In this document: in pieces, positions 1 to 13,191 of the stretch
How positions within the stretch are numbered: position 1 is the stretch's first letter
Layout: each line of letters begins with the position of its first letter
Source: Fasciola hepatica
Lineage: Eukaryota; Platyhelminthes; Trematoda; Plagiorchiida; Fasciolidae
Assembly (NCBI GenBank): GCA_948099385.1
Contig: CANUEZ040000196.1
Span: forward strand, 3,889,001 to 3,953,000
Direction: 5' to 3'
Length of the DNA stretch: 64,000 nt
The notes under the pieces: generated by a model
Databases searched by the model: none
What the model saw: only the letters and a program-made list of their open reading frames with translations
Told to the model about the DNA's origin: nothing
Program-made: the position numbers and the translations under genes

Positions 1-80
1 TCTACTCTGCTACTGCTCTATTGCATTGTATGAGCAATCTGTGTGGATTGTTCATAAGGGAATGCCTTGGTTTTACTTAG
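1..80. repeat. Partial monomer at left edge (p344-423)
   Basis: The first 80 bases match the last 80 positions of the monomer, beginning at the TCTACTCTGC segment and ending at the TAG before GCCCATAAAT. The array therefore continues to the left of the window. Confidence 0.97.
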
Positions 81-3000
81 GCCCATAAATAGAGAAGTGA
101 TGGAACATAGGATTGGATCGGTGTGCGAGAATTTGGTTGTTACCGTTCAAAGCGAAAGCGAAAGCCGAAGCCAATTTGGGGATTGTGCTATATCATGTAG
201 TGTATATGTTGAACAAAGCGTTGAGACCCATATCGGATAGCCTTGTGGTTTGGGTGTTCGACTGACAATCATTCTTCCCAACCCTTGTTCGTGTCCCCGT
301 GTGGGCTCTGTCCATGTGCAATGCTCATGATTCCCTTAGCGGATCAAACAGCTGTACAGTGCTTGCATAATTTTCAATGGTCAGTTCAGTGTTCAAGCTG
401 CATGGAGAATCATATTATACAAATCGACTCTGCTACTGCTCTATTGCATTGTATGAGCAATCTGTGTGGATTGTTCATAAGGGAATGCCTTGGTTTTACT
501 TAGGCCCATAAATAGAGAAGTGATGGAACATAGGATTGGATCGGTGTGCGAGAATTTGGTTGTTACCGTTCAAAGCGAAAGCGAAAGCCGAAGCCAATTT
601 GGGGATTGTGCTATATCATGTATTGTATATGTTGAACAAAGCGTTCAGACCCATATCGGATAGCCTTGTGGTTTGGGTGTTCGACTGACAATCGTTCACC
701 CCAACCCTTGTTCGTGTCTCCGAGTGGGTTCTGTCCATGTGCAATGCTCATGATTCCCTTAGCGGATCAAACAGCTGTACAGTGCTTCCATAATTTTCAA
801 TGGTCAGTTCAGTGTTCAAGCTGCATGGAGAATCATATTATACAAATCTAGTCTGCTACTGCTCTATTGCATTGTATGAGCAATCTGTGTGGATTGTTCA
901 TAAGGGAATGCCTTGGTTTTACTTATGCCCATAAATAGAGAAGTGATGGAACATAGGATTGGATCGGTGTGCGAGAATTTGGTTGTTACCGTTCAAAGCG
1001 AAAGCGAAAGCCGAAGCCAATTTGGGCATTGTGCTATATCATGTAGTGTATATGTTGAACAAAGCGTTCAGACCCATATCAGATATCCTTCTAGTTTGGG
1101 TGTTCGACTGTCAATCGTTCACCCCAACCCTTGTTCGTGTCTCCGAGTGGGTTCTGTCCATGTGCAATGCTCATGATTCCCTTAGCGGATCAAACAGCTG
1201 TACAGTGCTTCCATAATTTTCAATATTCATTTTCGTGGTCAAGCTGCATGGAGAATCATATTATACAAATCTACTCTGCTACTGCTCTATTGCATTATAT
1301 GAGCAATCTGTGTGGATTGTTCATAAGGGAATGCCTTGGTTTTACTTAGGCCCATAAATAGAGAAGTGATGGAACATAGGATTGGATCGGTGTGCGAGAA
1401 TTTGGTTGTTACCGTTCAAAGCGAAAGCGAAAGCCGAAGCCAATTTGGGGATTGTGCTATATCATGTAGTGTATATGTTGAACAAAGCGTTCAGACCCAT
1501 ATCGGATAGCCTTGTGGTTTGGGTGTTCGACTAACAATCGTTCCTCCCAACCCTTGTTCGTGTCTCCGAGTGGGCTCTGTCCATGTGCAATGCTCATGAT
1601 TCCCTTAGCGGATCAAACAGCTGTACAGTGCTTCCATAATTTTCAATGGTCAGTTCAGTGTTCAAGCTGCATGGAGAATCATATTATACAAATCTACTCT
1701 GCTACTGCTCTATTGCATTGTATGAGCAATCTGTGTGGATTGTTCATAAGGGAATGCCTTGGTTTTATTTAGGCCCATAAATAGAGAAGTGATGGAACAT
1801 AGGATTGGATCGGTGTGCGAGAATTTGGTTGTTACCGTTCAAAGTGAAAGCGAAAGCCGAAGCCAATTGGGGGATTGTGCCATATCATGTAGTGTATATG
1901 TTGAACAAAGCGTTCAGACCCATATCGGATAGCCTTGTGGTTTGGGTGTTCGACTGACATTCGTTCACCCCAACCCGTGTTCGTGTCTCCGAGTGGGTTC
2001 TGTCCATGTGCAATGCTCATGATTCCCTTAGCGGATCAAACAGTTGTACAGTGCTTCCATAATTTACAATGGTCAGTTCAGTGTTCAAGCTGCATGGAGA
2101 ATCATATTATACAAATCTACTCTGCTACTGCTCTATTGCATTGTATGAGCAATCTGTGTGGATTGTTCATAAGGGAATGCCTTGGTTTTACTTAGGCCCA
2201 TAAATAGAGAAGTGATGGAACATAGGATTGGATCGGTGTGCGAGAATTTGGTTGTTACCGTTCAAAGCGAAAGCGAAAGCCGAAGCCAATTTGGGGATTG
2301 TGCTATATCATGTAGTGTATATGTTGAACAAAGCGTTGAGACCCATATCGGATAGCCTTGTGGTTTGGGTGTTCGACTGACAATCATTCTTCCCAACCCT
2401 TGTTCGTGTCCCCGTGTGGGCTCTGTCCATGTGCAATGCTCATGATTCCCTTAGCGGATCAAACAGCTGTACAGTGCTTCCATAATTTTCAATGGTCAGT
2501 TCAGTGTTCAAGCTGCATGGAGAATCATATTATACAAATCGACTCTGCTACTGCTCTATTGCATTGTATGAGCAATCTGTGTGGATTGTTCATAAGGGAA
2601 TGCCTTGGTTTTACTTAGGCCCATAAATAGAGAAGTGATGGAACATAGGATTGGATCGGTGTGCGAGAATTTGGTTGTTACCGTTCAAAGCGAAAGCGAA
2701 AGCCGAAGCCAATTTGGGGATTGTGCTATATCATGTATTGTATATGTTGAACAAAGCGTTCAGACCCATATCGGATAGCCTTGTGGTTTGGGTGTTCGAC
2801 TGACAATCGTTCACCCCAACCCTTGTTCGTGTCTCCGAGTGGGTTCTGTCCATGTGCAATGCTCATGATTCCCTTAGCGGATCAAACAGCTGTACAGTGC
2901 TTGCATAATTTTCAATGGTCAGTTCAGTGTTCAAGCTGCATGGAGAATCATATTATACAAATCTACTCTGCTACTGCTCTATTGCATTGTATGAGCAATC

Positions 3001-4310
3001 TGTGTGGATTGTTCATAAGGGAATGCCTTGGTTTTACTTAGGCCCATAAATAGAGAAGTGATGGAACATAGGATTGGATCGGTGTGCGAGAATTTGGTTG
3101 TTACCGTTCAAAGCGAAAGCGAAAACCGAAGCCAATTTGGGCATTGTGCTATATCATGTAGTGTATATGTTGAACAAAGCGTTCAGACCCATATCAGATA
3201 TCCTTCTAGTTTGGGTGTTCGACTGTCAATCGTTCACCTCAACCCTTGTTCGTGTCTCCGAGTGGGTTCTGTCCATGTGCAATGCTCATGATTCCCTTAG
3301 CGGATCAAACAGCTGTACAGTGCTTGCATAATTTTCAATGGTCAGTTCAGTGTTCAAGCTGCATGGAGAATCATATTATACAAATCTACTCTGCTACTGC
3401 TCTATTGCGTTGTATGAGCAATCTGTGTGGATTGTTCATAAGGGAATGCCTTGGTTTTACTTAGGCCCATAAATAGAGAAGTGATGGAACATAGGATTGG
3501 ATCGGTGTGCGAGAATTTGGTTGTTACCGTTCAAAGCGAAAGCGAAAGCCGAAGCCAATTTGGGGATTGTGCTATATCATGTAGTGTATATGTTGAACAA
3601 AGCGTTCAGACCCATATCGGATAGCCTTGTGGTTTGGGTGTTCGACTGACAATCGTTCACCCCAACCCTTGTTCGTGTCTCCGAGTGGGCTCTGTCCATG
3701 TGCAATGCTCATGATTCCCTTAGCGGATCAAACAGCTGTACAGTGCTTCCATAATTTTCAATGGTCAGTTCAGTGTTCAAGCTGCATGGAGAATCATATT
3801 ATACAAATCTACTCTGCTACTGCTCTATTGCATTGTATGAGCAATCTGTGTGGATTGTTCATAAGGGAATGCCTTGGTTTTATTTAGGCCCATAAATAGA
3901 GAAGTGATGGCACATAGGATTGGATCGGTGTGCGAGAATTTGGTTGTTACCGTTCAAAGCGAAAGCGAAAGCCGAAGCCAATTTGGGGATTGTGCTATAT
4001 CATGTAGTGTATATGTTGAACAAAGCGTTCAGACCCATATCGGATAGGCTTGTGCTTTGGGTGTTCGACTGACAATCGTTCACCCCAACCCTTGTTCGTG
4101 TCTCCGAGTGGGTTCTGTCCATGTGCAATGCTCATGATTCCCTTAGCGGATCAAACAGCTGTACAGTGCTTCCATAATTTACAATGGTCAGTTCAGTGTT
4201 CAAGCTGCATGGAGAATCATATTATACAAATCTACTCTGCTACTGCTCTATTGCATTGTATGAGCAATCTGTGTGGATTGTTCATAAGGGAATGCCTTGG
4301 TTTTACTTAT
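81..4310. repeat. 5-monomer HOR, two copies of 2,115 bp
   Basis: Monomers m1-m5 (81-2195) correspond in order to m6-m10 (2196-4310). m1 and m6 share TTCTTCCC, the CCCCGTGTGG form at p215-224 and ATCGACTC. m2 and m7 share ATTGT with GTTCAG. m3 and m8 share GGGCATTG and CAGATATCCTTCTAG. m4 and m9 share GGGCTC with a TTTATTTAGG end. m5 and m10 share ATTTACAATGG. The copies are not identical. m2 has a private TCTAGTCTG at about 849, m3 has a private TATTCATTTTCG at about 1223, and m5 has a GTGAAAGCG...CAATTGGGGG block that m10 lacks. Confidence 0.85.
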
Positions 4311-6002
4311 GCCCATAAATAGAGAAGTGATGGAACATAGGATTGGATCGGTGTGCGAGAATTTGGTTGTTACCGTTCAAAGCGAAAGCGAAAGCCGAAG
4401 CCAATTTGGGGATTGTGCTATATCATGTATTGTATATGTTGAACAAAGCGTTGAGACCCATATCGGATAGCCTTGTGGTTTGGGTGTTCGACTGACAATC
4501 GTTCATCCCAACCCTTGTTCGTGTCCCCGTGTGGGCTCTGTCCATGTGCAATGCTCATGATTCCCTTAGCGGATCAAACAGCTGTACAGTGCTTGCATAA
4601 TTTTCAATGGTCAGTTCAGTGTTCAAGCTGCATGGAGAATCATATTATACAAATCTACTCTGCTACTGCTCTATTGCATTGTATGAGCAATCTGTGTGGA
4701 TTGTTCATAAGAGAATGCCTTGGTTTTACTTAGGCCCATAAATAGAGAAGTGATGGAACATAGGATTGGATCGGTGTGCGAGAATTTGGTTGTTACCGTT
4801 CAAAGCGAAAGCGAAAGCCGAAGCCAATTTGGGGATTGTGCTATATCATGTAGTGTATATGTTGAACAAAGCGTTCAGACCCATATCGGAGGGGCTTGTG
4901 ATTTGGGTGTTCGACTGACATTCGTTCACCCCAACCCTTGTTCGTGTCTCCGAGTGGGTTCTGTCCATGTGCAATGCTCATGATTCCCTTAGCGGATCAA
5001 ACAGCTGTACAGTGCTTCCATAATTTTCAATGGTCAGTTCAGTGTTCAAGCTGCATGGAGAATCATATTATACAAATCTACTCTGCTACTGCTCTATTGC
5101 ATTGTATGAGCAATCTGTGTGGATTGTTCATAAGGGAATGCCTTGGTTTTACTTAGGCCCATAAATAGAGAAGTGATGGAACATAGGATTGGATCGGTGT
5201 GCGAGAATTTGGTTGTTACCGTTCAAAGCGAAAGCGAAAGCCGAAGCCAATTTGGGGATTGTGCTATATCATGTATTGTATATGTTGAACAAAGCGTTGA
5301 GACCCATATCGGATAGCCTTGTGGTTTGGGTGTTCGACTGACAATCGTTCATCCCAACCCTTGTTCGTGTCCCCGTGTGGGCTCTGTCCATGTGCAATGC
5401 TCATGATTCCCTTAGCGGATCAAACAGCTGTACAGTGCTTGCATAATTTTCAATGGTCAGTTCAGTGTTCAAGCTGCATGGAGAATCATATTATACAAAT
5501 CGACTCTGCTACTGCTCTATTGCGTTCTATGAGCAATCTGTGTGGATTGTTCATAAGAGAATGCCTTGGTTTTACTTAGGCCCATAAATAGAGAAGTGAT
5601 GGAACATAGGATTGGATCGGTGTGCGAGAATTTGGTTGTTACCGTTCAAAGCGAAAGCGAAAGCCGAAGCCAATTTGGGGATTGTGCTATATCATGTAGT
5701 GTATATGTTGAACAAAGCGTTGAGACCCATATCGGAGGGGCTTGTGCTTTGGGTGTTCGACTGACATTCGTTCACCCCAACCCTTGTTCGTGTCTCCGAG
5801 TGGGTTCTGTCCATGTGCAATGCTCATGATTCCCTTAGCGGATCAAACAGCTGTACAGTGCTTCCATAATTTTCAATGGTCAGTTCAGTGTTCAAGCTGC
5901 ATGGAGAATCATATTATACAAATCTACTCTGCTACTGCTCTATTGCATTGTATGAGCAATCTGTGTGGATTGTTCATAAGGGAATGCCTTGGTTTTACTT
6001 AG
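4311..6002. repeat. Dimeric HOR, two copies of 846 bp
   Basis: m11 (4311-4733) matches m13 (5157-5579). Both carry ATTGT, GTTGAG, TTCATCCC, the CCCCGTGTGG form and CATAAGAGAATG. m12 (4734-5156) matches m14 (5580-6002). Both carry the GGAGGGGCTTGTG form with ACATTCG. This alternation interrupts the surrounding 5-monomer pattern, and m11 and m13 look like position 1 of that 5-mer. Confidence 0.8.
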
Positions 6003-6848
6003 GCCCATAAATAGAGAAGTGATGGAACATAGGATTGGATCGGTGTGCGAGAATTTGGTTGTTACCGTTCAAAGCGAAAGCGAAAGCCGAAGCCAATTTG
6101 GGGATTGTGCTATATCAAGTAGTGTATATGTTGAACAAAGCGTTGAGACCCATATCGGATATCCTTCTAGTTTGGGCGTTCGACTGTCAATCGTTCACCC
6201 CAACCCTTGTTCGTGTCTCCGAGTGATCTCTGTCCATGTGCAATGCTCATGATTCCCTTAGCGGATCAAACAGCTGTACAGTGCTTCCATAATTTTCAAT
6301 GGTCAGTTCCGTGGTCAAGCTGCATGGAGAATCATATTATACAAATCTACTCTGCTACTGCTCTATTGCATTATATGAGCAATCTGTGTGGATTGTTCAT
6401 AAGGGAATGCCTTGGTTTTACTTAGGCCCATAAATAGAGAAGTGATGGAACATAGGATTGGATCGGTGTGCGAGAATTTGGTTGTTACCGTTCAAAGCGA
6501 AAGCGAAAGCCGAAGCCAATTTGGGGATTGTGCTATATCATGTAGTGTATATGTTGAACAAAGCGTTCAGACCCATATCGGATAGCCTTGTGGTTTGGGT
6601 GTTCGACTGACATTCGTTCACCCCAACCCTTGTTCGTGTCTCCGAGTGGGTTCTGTCCATGTGCAATGCTCATGATTTCCTTAGCGGATCAAACAGCTGT
6701 ACAGTGCTTCCATAATTTTCAATGGTCAGTTCAGTGTTCAAGCTGCATGGAGAATCATATTATACAAATCTACTCTGCTACTGCTCTATTGCATTGTATG
6801 AGCAATCTGTGTGGATTGTTCATAAGGGAATGCCTTGGTTTTACTTAG
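6003..6848. repeat. Two unmatched monomers (m15, m16)
   Basis: m15 resembles the third unit of the 5-mer (ATATCCTTCTAG with TCAATCG) but adds GAGTGATCTCTG, a variant otherwise seen only between about 18 and 34 kb. m16 carries GATTTCCTT at about 6675. That variant reappears only near 59.5, 60.8 and 63.3 kb. Confidence 0.75.
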
Positions 6849-9800
6849 GCCCATAAATAGAGAAGTGATGGAACATAGGATTGGATCGGTGTGCGAGAAT
6901 TTGGTTGTTACCGTTCAAAGCGAAAGCGAAAGCCGAAGCCAATTTGGGGATTGTGCTATATCATGTATTGTATATGTTGAACAAAGCGTTGAGACCCATA
7001 TCGGATAGCCTTGTTGTTTGGGTGTTCGACTGACAATCGTACATCCCAACCCTTGTTCGTGTCCCCGTGTGGGCTCTGTCCATGTGCAATGCTCATGATT
7101 CCCTTAGCGGATCAAACAGCTGTACAGTGCTTCCATAATTTTCAATGGTCAGTTCAGTGTTCAAGCTGCATGGAGAATCATATTATACAAATCTACTCTG
7201 CTACTGCTCTATTGCATTGTATGAGCAATCTGTGTGGATTGTTCATAAGGGAATGCCTTGGTTTTACTTAGGCCCATAAATAGAGAAGTGATGGAACATA
7301 GGATTGGATCGGTGTGCGAGAATTTGGTTGTTACCGTTCAAAGCGAAAGCGAAAGCCGAAGCCAATTTGGGGATTGTGCTATATCATGTATTGTATATGT
7401 TGAACAAAGCGTTGAGACCGATATCGGATAGCCTTGTGGTTTGGGTGTTCGACTGACAATCGTTCACCCCAACCCTTGTTCGTGTCTCCGAGTGGGTTCT
7501 GTCCATGTGCAATGCTCATGATTCCCTTAGCGGATCAAACAGCTGTACAGTGCTTGCATAATTTTCAATGGTCAGTTCAGTGTTCAAGCTGCATGGAGAA
7601 TCATATTATACAAATCTACTCTGCTACTGCTCTATTGCATTGTATGAGCAATCTGTGTGGATTGTTCATAAGGGAATGCCTTGGTTTTACTTATGCCCAT
7701 AAATAGAGAAGTGATGGAACATAGGATTGGATCGGTGTGCGAGAATTTGGTTGTTACCGTTCAAAGCGAAAGCGAAAGCCGAAGCCAATTTGGGCATTGT
7801 GCTATATCATGTAGTGTATATGTTGAACAAAGCGTTCAGACCCATATCAGATATCCATCTAGTTTGGGTGTTCGACTGTCAATCGTTCACCCCAACCCTT
7901 GTTCGTGTCTCCGAGTGGGTTCTGTCCATGTGCAATGCTCATGATTCCCTTAGCGGATCAAACAGCTGTACAGTGCTTCCATAATTTTCAATGGTCAGTT
8001 CCGTGGTCAAGCTGCATGGAGAATCATATTATACAAATCTACTCTGCTACTGCTCTATTGCATTGTATGAGCAATCTGTGTGGATTGTTCATAAGGGAAT
8101 GCCTTGGTTTTACTTATGCCCATAAATAGAGAAGTGATGGAACATAGGATTGGATCGGTGTGCGAGAATTTGGTTGTTACCGTTCAAAGCGAAAGCGAAA
8201 GCCGAAGCCAATTTGGGGATTGTGCTATATCATGTAGTGTATATGTTGAACAAAGCGTTGAGACCCATATCGGATAGCCTTGTGGTTTGGGTGTTCGACT
8301 AACAATCGTTCACCCCAACCCTTGTTCGTGTCTCCGAGTGGGCTCTGTCCATGTGCAATGCTCATGATTCCCTTAGCGGATCAAACAGCTGTACAGTGCT
8401 TGCATAATTTTCAATGGTCAGTTCAGTGTTCAAGCTGCATGGAGAATCATATTATACAAATCTACTCTGCTACTGCTCTATTGCATTGTATGAGCAATCT
8501 GTGTGGATTGTTCATAAGGGAATGCCTTGGTTTTACTTAGGCCCATAAATAGAGAAGTGATGGAACATAGGATTGGATCGGTGTGCGAGAATTTGGTTGT
8601 TACCGTTCAAAGTGAAAGCGAAAGCCGAAGCCAATTGGGGGATTGTGCCATATCATGTAGTGTATATGTTGAACAATGCGTTGAGACCCATATCGGATAG
8701 CCTTGTGGTTTGGGTGTTCGACTGACATTCGTTCACCCCAACCCGTGTTCGTGTCTCCGAGTGGGTTCTGTCCATGTGCAATGCTCATGATTCCCTTAGC
8801 GGATCAAACAGCTGTACAGTGCTTCCATAATTTACAATGGTCAGTTCAGTGTTCAAGCTGCATGGAGAATCATATTATACAAATCTACTCTGCTACTGCT
8901 CTATTGCATTGTATGAGCAATCTGTGTGGATTGTTCATAAGGGAATGCCTTGGTTTTACTTAGGCCCATAAATAGAGAAGTGATGGAACATAGGATTGGA
9001 TCGGTGTGCGAGAATTTGGTTGTTACCGTTCAAAGCGAAAGCGAAAGCCGAAGCCAATTTGGGGATTGTGCTATATCATGTATTGTATATGTTGAACAAA
9101 GCGTTCAGACCCATATCGGATAGCCTTGTGGTTTGGGTGTTCGACTGACATTCGGTCACCCCAACCCTTGTTCGTGTCCCCGTGTGGGCTCTGTCCATGT
9201 GCAATGCTCATGATTCCCTTAGCGGATCAAACAGCTGTACAGTGCTTGCATAATTTTCAATGGTCAGTTCAGTGTTCAAGCTGCATGGAGAATCATATTA
9301 TACAAATCTACTCTGCTACTGCTCTATTGCGTTCTATGAGCAATCTGTGTGGATTGTTCATAAGGGAATGCCTTGGTTTTACTTAGGCTCATAAATAGAG
9401 AAGTGATGGAACATAGGATTGGATCGGTGTGCGAGAATTTGGTTGTTACCGTTCAAAGCGAAAGCGAAAGCCGAAGCCAATTTGGGGATTGTGCTATATC
9501 AATTATTGTATATGTTGAACAAAGCGTTGAGACCCATATCGGATAGCCTTGTGGTTTGGGTGTTCGACTGACAATCGTTCACCCCAACCCTTGTTCGTGT
9601 CTCCGAGTGGGTTCTGTCCATGTGCAATGCTCATGATTCCCTTAGCGGATCAAACAGCTGTACAGTGCTTGCATAATTTTCAATGGTCAGTTCAGTGTTC
9701 AAGCTGCATGGAGAATCATATTATACAAATCTACTCTGCTACTGCTCTATTGCATTGTATGAGCAATCTGTGTGGATTGTTCATAAGGGAATGCCTTGGT

Positions 9801-11078
9801 TTTACTTATGCCCATAAATAGAGAAGTGATGGAACAGAGGATTGGATCGGTGTGCGCGAATTTGGTTGTTACCGTTCAAAGCGAAAGCGAAAGCCGAAGC
9901 CAATTTGGGGATTGTGCTATATCATGTAGTGTATATGTTGAACAAAGCGTTCAGACCCATATCAGATATCCTTCTAGTTTGGGTGTTCGACTGTCAATCG
10001 TTCACCTCAACCCTTGTTCGTGTCTCCGAGTGGGTTCTGTCCATGTGCAATGCTCATGATTCCCTTAGCGGATCAAACAGCTGTACAGTGCTTGCATAAC
10101 TTTCAATGGTCAGTTCCGTGGTCAAGCTGCATGGAGAATCATATTATACAAATCTACTCTGCAACTGCTCTATTGCATTGTATGAGCAATCTGTGTGGAT
10201 TGTTCATAAGGGAATGCCTTGGTTTTACTTAGGCCCATAAATAGAGAAGTGATGAAACATAGGATTGGATCGGTGTGCGAGAATTTGGTTGTTACCGTTC
10301 AAAGCGAAAGCGAAAGCCGAAGCCAATTTGAGGATTGTGCTATATCATGTAGTGTATATGTTGAACAAAGCGTTGAGACCCATATCGGAGGGGCTCGTGC
10401 TTTGGGTGTTCGACTGACATTCGTTCACCCCAACCCTTGTTCGTGTCTCCGAGTGGGTTCTGTCCATGTGCAATGCTCATGATTCCCTTAGCGGATCAAA
10501 CAGCTGTACAGTGCTTGCATAATTTTCAATGGTCAGTTCAGTGTTCAAGCTGCATGGAGAATCATATTATACAAATCTACTCTGCTACTGCTCTATTGCA
10601 TTGTATGAGCAATCTGTGTGGATTGTTCATAAGGGAATGCCTTGGTTTTATTTAGGCCCATAAATAGAGAAGTGATGGAACATAGGATTGGATCGGTGTG
10701 CGAGAATTTGGTTGTTACCGTTCAAAGCGAAAGCGAAAGCCGAAGCCAATTTGGGGATTGTGCTATATCATGTAGTGTATATGTTGAACAAAGCGTTGAG
10801 ACCCATATCGGATAGCCTTGTGGTTTGGGAGTTCGACTGACAATCGTTCACCCCAACCCTTGTTCGTGTCTCCGAGTGGGCTCTGTCCATGTGCAATGCT
10901 CATGATTCCCTTAACGGATCAAACAGCTGTACAGTGCTTCCATAATTTTCAATGGTCAGTTCAGTGTTCAAGCTGCATGGAGAATCATATTATACAAATC
11001 TACTCTGCTACTGCTCTATTGCATTGTATGAGCAATCTGTGTGGATTGTTCATAAGGGAATGCCTTGGTTTTACTTAG
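6849..11078. repeat. 5-monomer HOR family, second block
   Basis: m17-m21 (6849-8963) follow the order of m1-m5 closely. m20 shares the CTAACAATCG of m4. m21 shares with m5 the GTGAAAGCG, CAATTGGGGG, GTGCCATATC, AACCCGTGTTCG and ATTTACAATGG set. m22-m24 (8964-10232) repeat positions 1-3, after which m25 (GGAGGGGCTCGTG) and m26 break the pattern. m1-m5 and m17-m21 are therefore closer to each other than to the adjacent m6-m10. Confidence 0.8.
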
Positions 11079-13191
11079 GCCCATAAATAGAGAAGTGATG
11101 GAACATAGGATTGGATCGGTGTGCGAGAATTTGGTTGTTACCGTTCAAAGCGAAAGCGAAAGCCGAAGCCAATTTGGGGATTGTGCTATATCATGTAGTG
11201 TATATGTTGAACAAAGCGTTGAGACCCATATCGGATAGCCTTGTGGTTTGGGTGTTCGACTGACATTCGTTCATCCCAACCCTTGTTCGTGTCTCCGAGT
11301 GGGTTCTGTCCATGTGCAATGCTCATGATTCCCTTAGCGGTTCAAACAGCTGTACAGTGCTTGCATAATTTTCAATGGTCAGTTCAGTGTTCAAGCTGCA
11401 TGGAGAATCATATTATACAAATCTACTCTGCTACTGCTCTATTGCATTGTATGAGCAATCTGTGTGGATTGTTCATAAGGGAATGCCTTGGTTTTACTTA
11501 GGCCCATAAATAGAGAAGTGATGGAACATAGGATTGGATCGGTGTGCGAGAATTTGGTTGTTACCGTTCAAAGCGAAAGCGAAAGCCGAAGCCAATTTGG
11601 AGATTGTGCTATATCATGTATTGTATATGTTGAACAAAGCGTTGAGACCCATATCGGAAAGCCTTGTGGTTTGGGTGTTCGACTGACATTCGTTCACGCC
11701 AACCCTTGTTCTTGTCCCGTGTGGGCTCTGTCCACGTGCAATGCTCATGATTCCCTTAGCGGATCAAAAAGCTGTACAGTGCTTGCATAATTTTCAATGG
11801 TCAGTTCAGTGTTCAAGCTGCATGGAGAATCATATTATACAAATCTACTCTGCTACTGCTCTATTGCATTGTATGAGCAATCTGTGTGGATTGTTCATAA
11901 GGGAATGCCTTGGTTTTACTTAGGCCCATAAATAGAGAAGTGATGGAACATAGGATTGGATCGGTGTGCGAGAATTTGGTTGTTACCGTTCAAAGCGAAA
12001 GCGAAAGCCGAAGCCAATTTGGGGATTGTGCTATATCATGTATTGTATATGTTGAACAAAGCGTTGAGACCCATATCGGAGGGGCTCGTGCTTTGGGTGT
12101 TCCACTGACATTCGTTCACCCCAACCCTTGTTCGTGTCTCCGAGTGGGTTCTGTCCATGTGCAATGCTCATGATTCCCTTAGCGGATCAAACAGCTGTAC
12201 AGTGCTTCCATAATTTTCAATGGTCAGTTCAGTGTTCAAGCTGCATGGAGAATCATATTATACAAATCTACTCTGCTACTGCTCTATTGCATTGTATGAG
12301 CAATCTGTGTGGATTGTTCATAAGGGAATGCCTTGGTTTTACTTAGGCCCATAAATAGAGAAGTGATGGAACATAGGATTGGATCGGTGTGCGAGAATTT
12401 GGTTGTTACCGTTCAAAGCGAAAGCGAAAGCCGAAGCCAATTTGGGGATTGTGCTATATCATATATTGTACATGTTGAACAAAGCGTCGAGACACATATC
12501 GGATAAACTTGTGCTTTCGGTGTTCGACTGACATTCGTTCATCCCAACCCTTGTTCTTGTCCCGTGTGGGCTCTGTCCATGTGCAATGCTCATGATTCCC
12601 TTAGCGGATCAAACAGCTGTACAGTGCTTCCATAATTTTCAATGGTCAGTTCAGTGTTCAAGCTGCATGGAGAATCATATTATACAAATCTACTCTGCTA
12701 CTGCTCTATTGCATTGTATGAGCAATCTGTGTGGATTGTTCATAAGGGAATGCCTTGGTTTTATTTAGGCCCATAAATAGAGAAGTGATGGAACATAGGA
12801 TTGGATCGGTGTGCGAGAATTTGGTTGTTACCGTTCAAAGCGAAAGCGAAAGCCGAAGCCAATTTGGGGATTGTGCTATATCATGTAGTGTATATGTTGA
12901 ACAAAGCGTTCAGACCCATATCGGAGGGGCTTGTGCTTTGGGTGTTCGACTGACATTCGTTCACCCCAACCCTTGTTCGTGTCTCCGAGTGGGCTCTGTC
13001 CATGTGCAATGCTCATGATTCCCTTAGCGGATCAAACAGCTGTACAGTGCTTCCATAATTTTCAATGGTCAGTTCAGTGTTCAAGCTGCATGGAGAATCA
13101 TATTATACAAATCTACTCTGCTACTGCTCTATTGCATTGTATGAGCAATCTGTGTGGATTGTTCATAAGGGAATGCCTTGGTTTTACTTAG
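11079..13191. repeat. Heterogeneous monomers m27-m31
   Basis: This stretch holds the first 1-bp-deleted TTGTCCCGTGTGG monomers: m28 at 11502-11923 and m30 at 12347-12768, both 422 bp. m28 also carries the first CACGTG variant at about 11734. m29 and m31 carry the GGAGGGGC form. No clean HOR is visible here. Confidence 0.75.
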
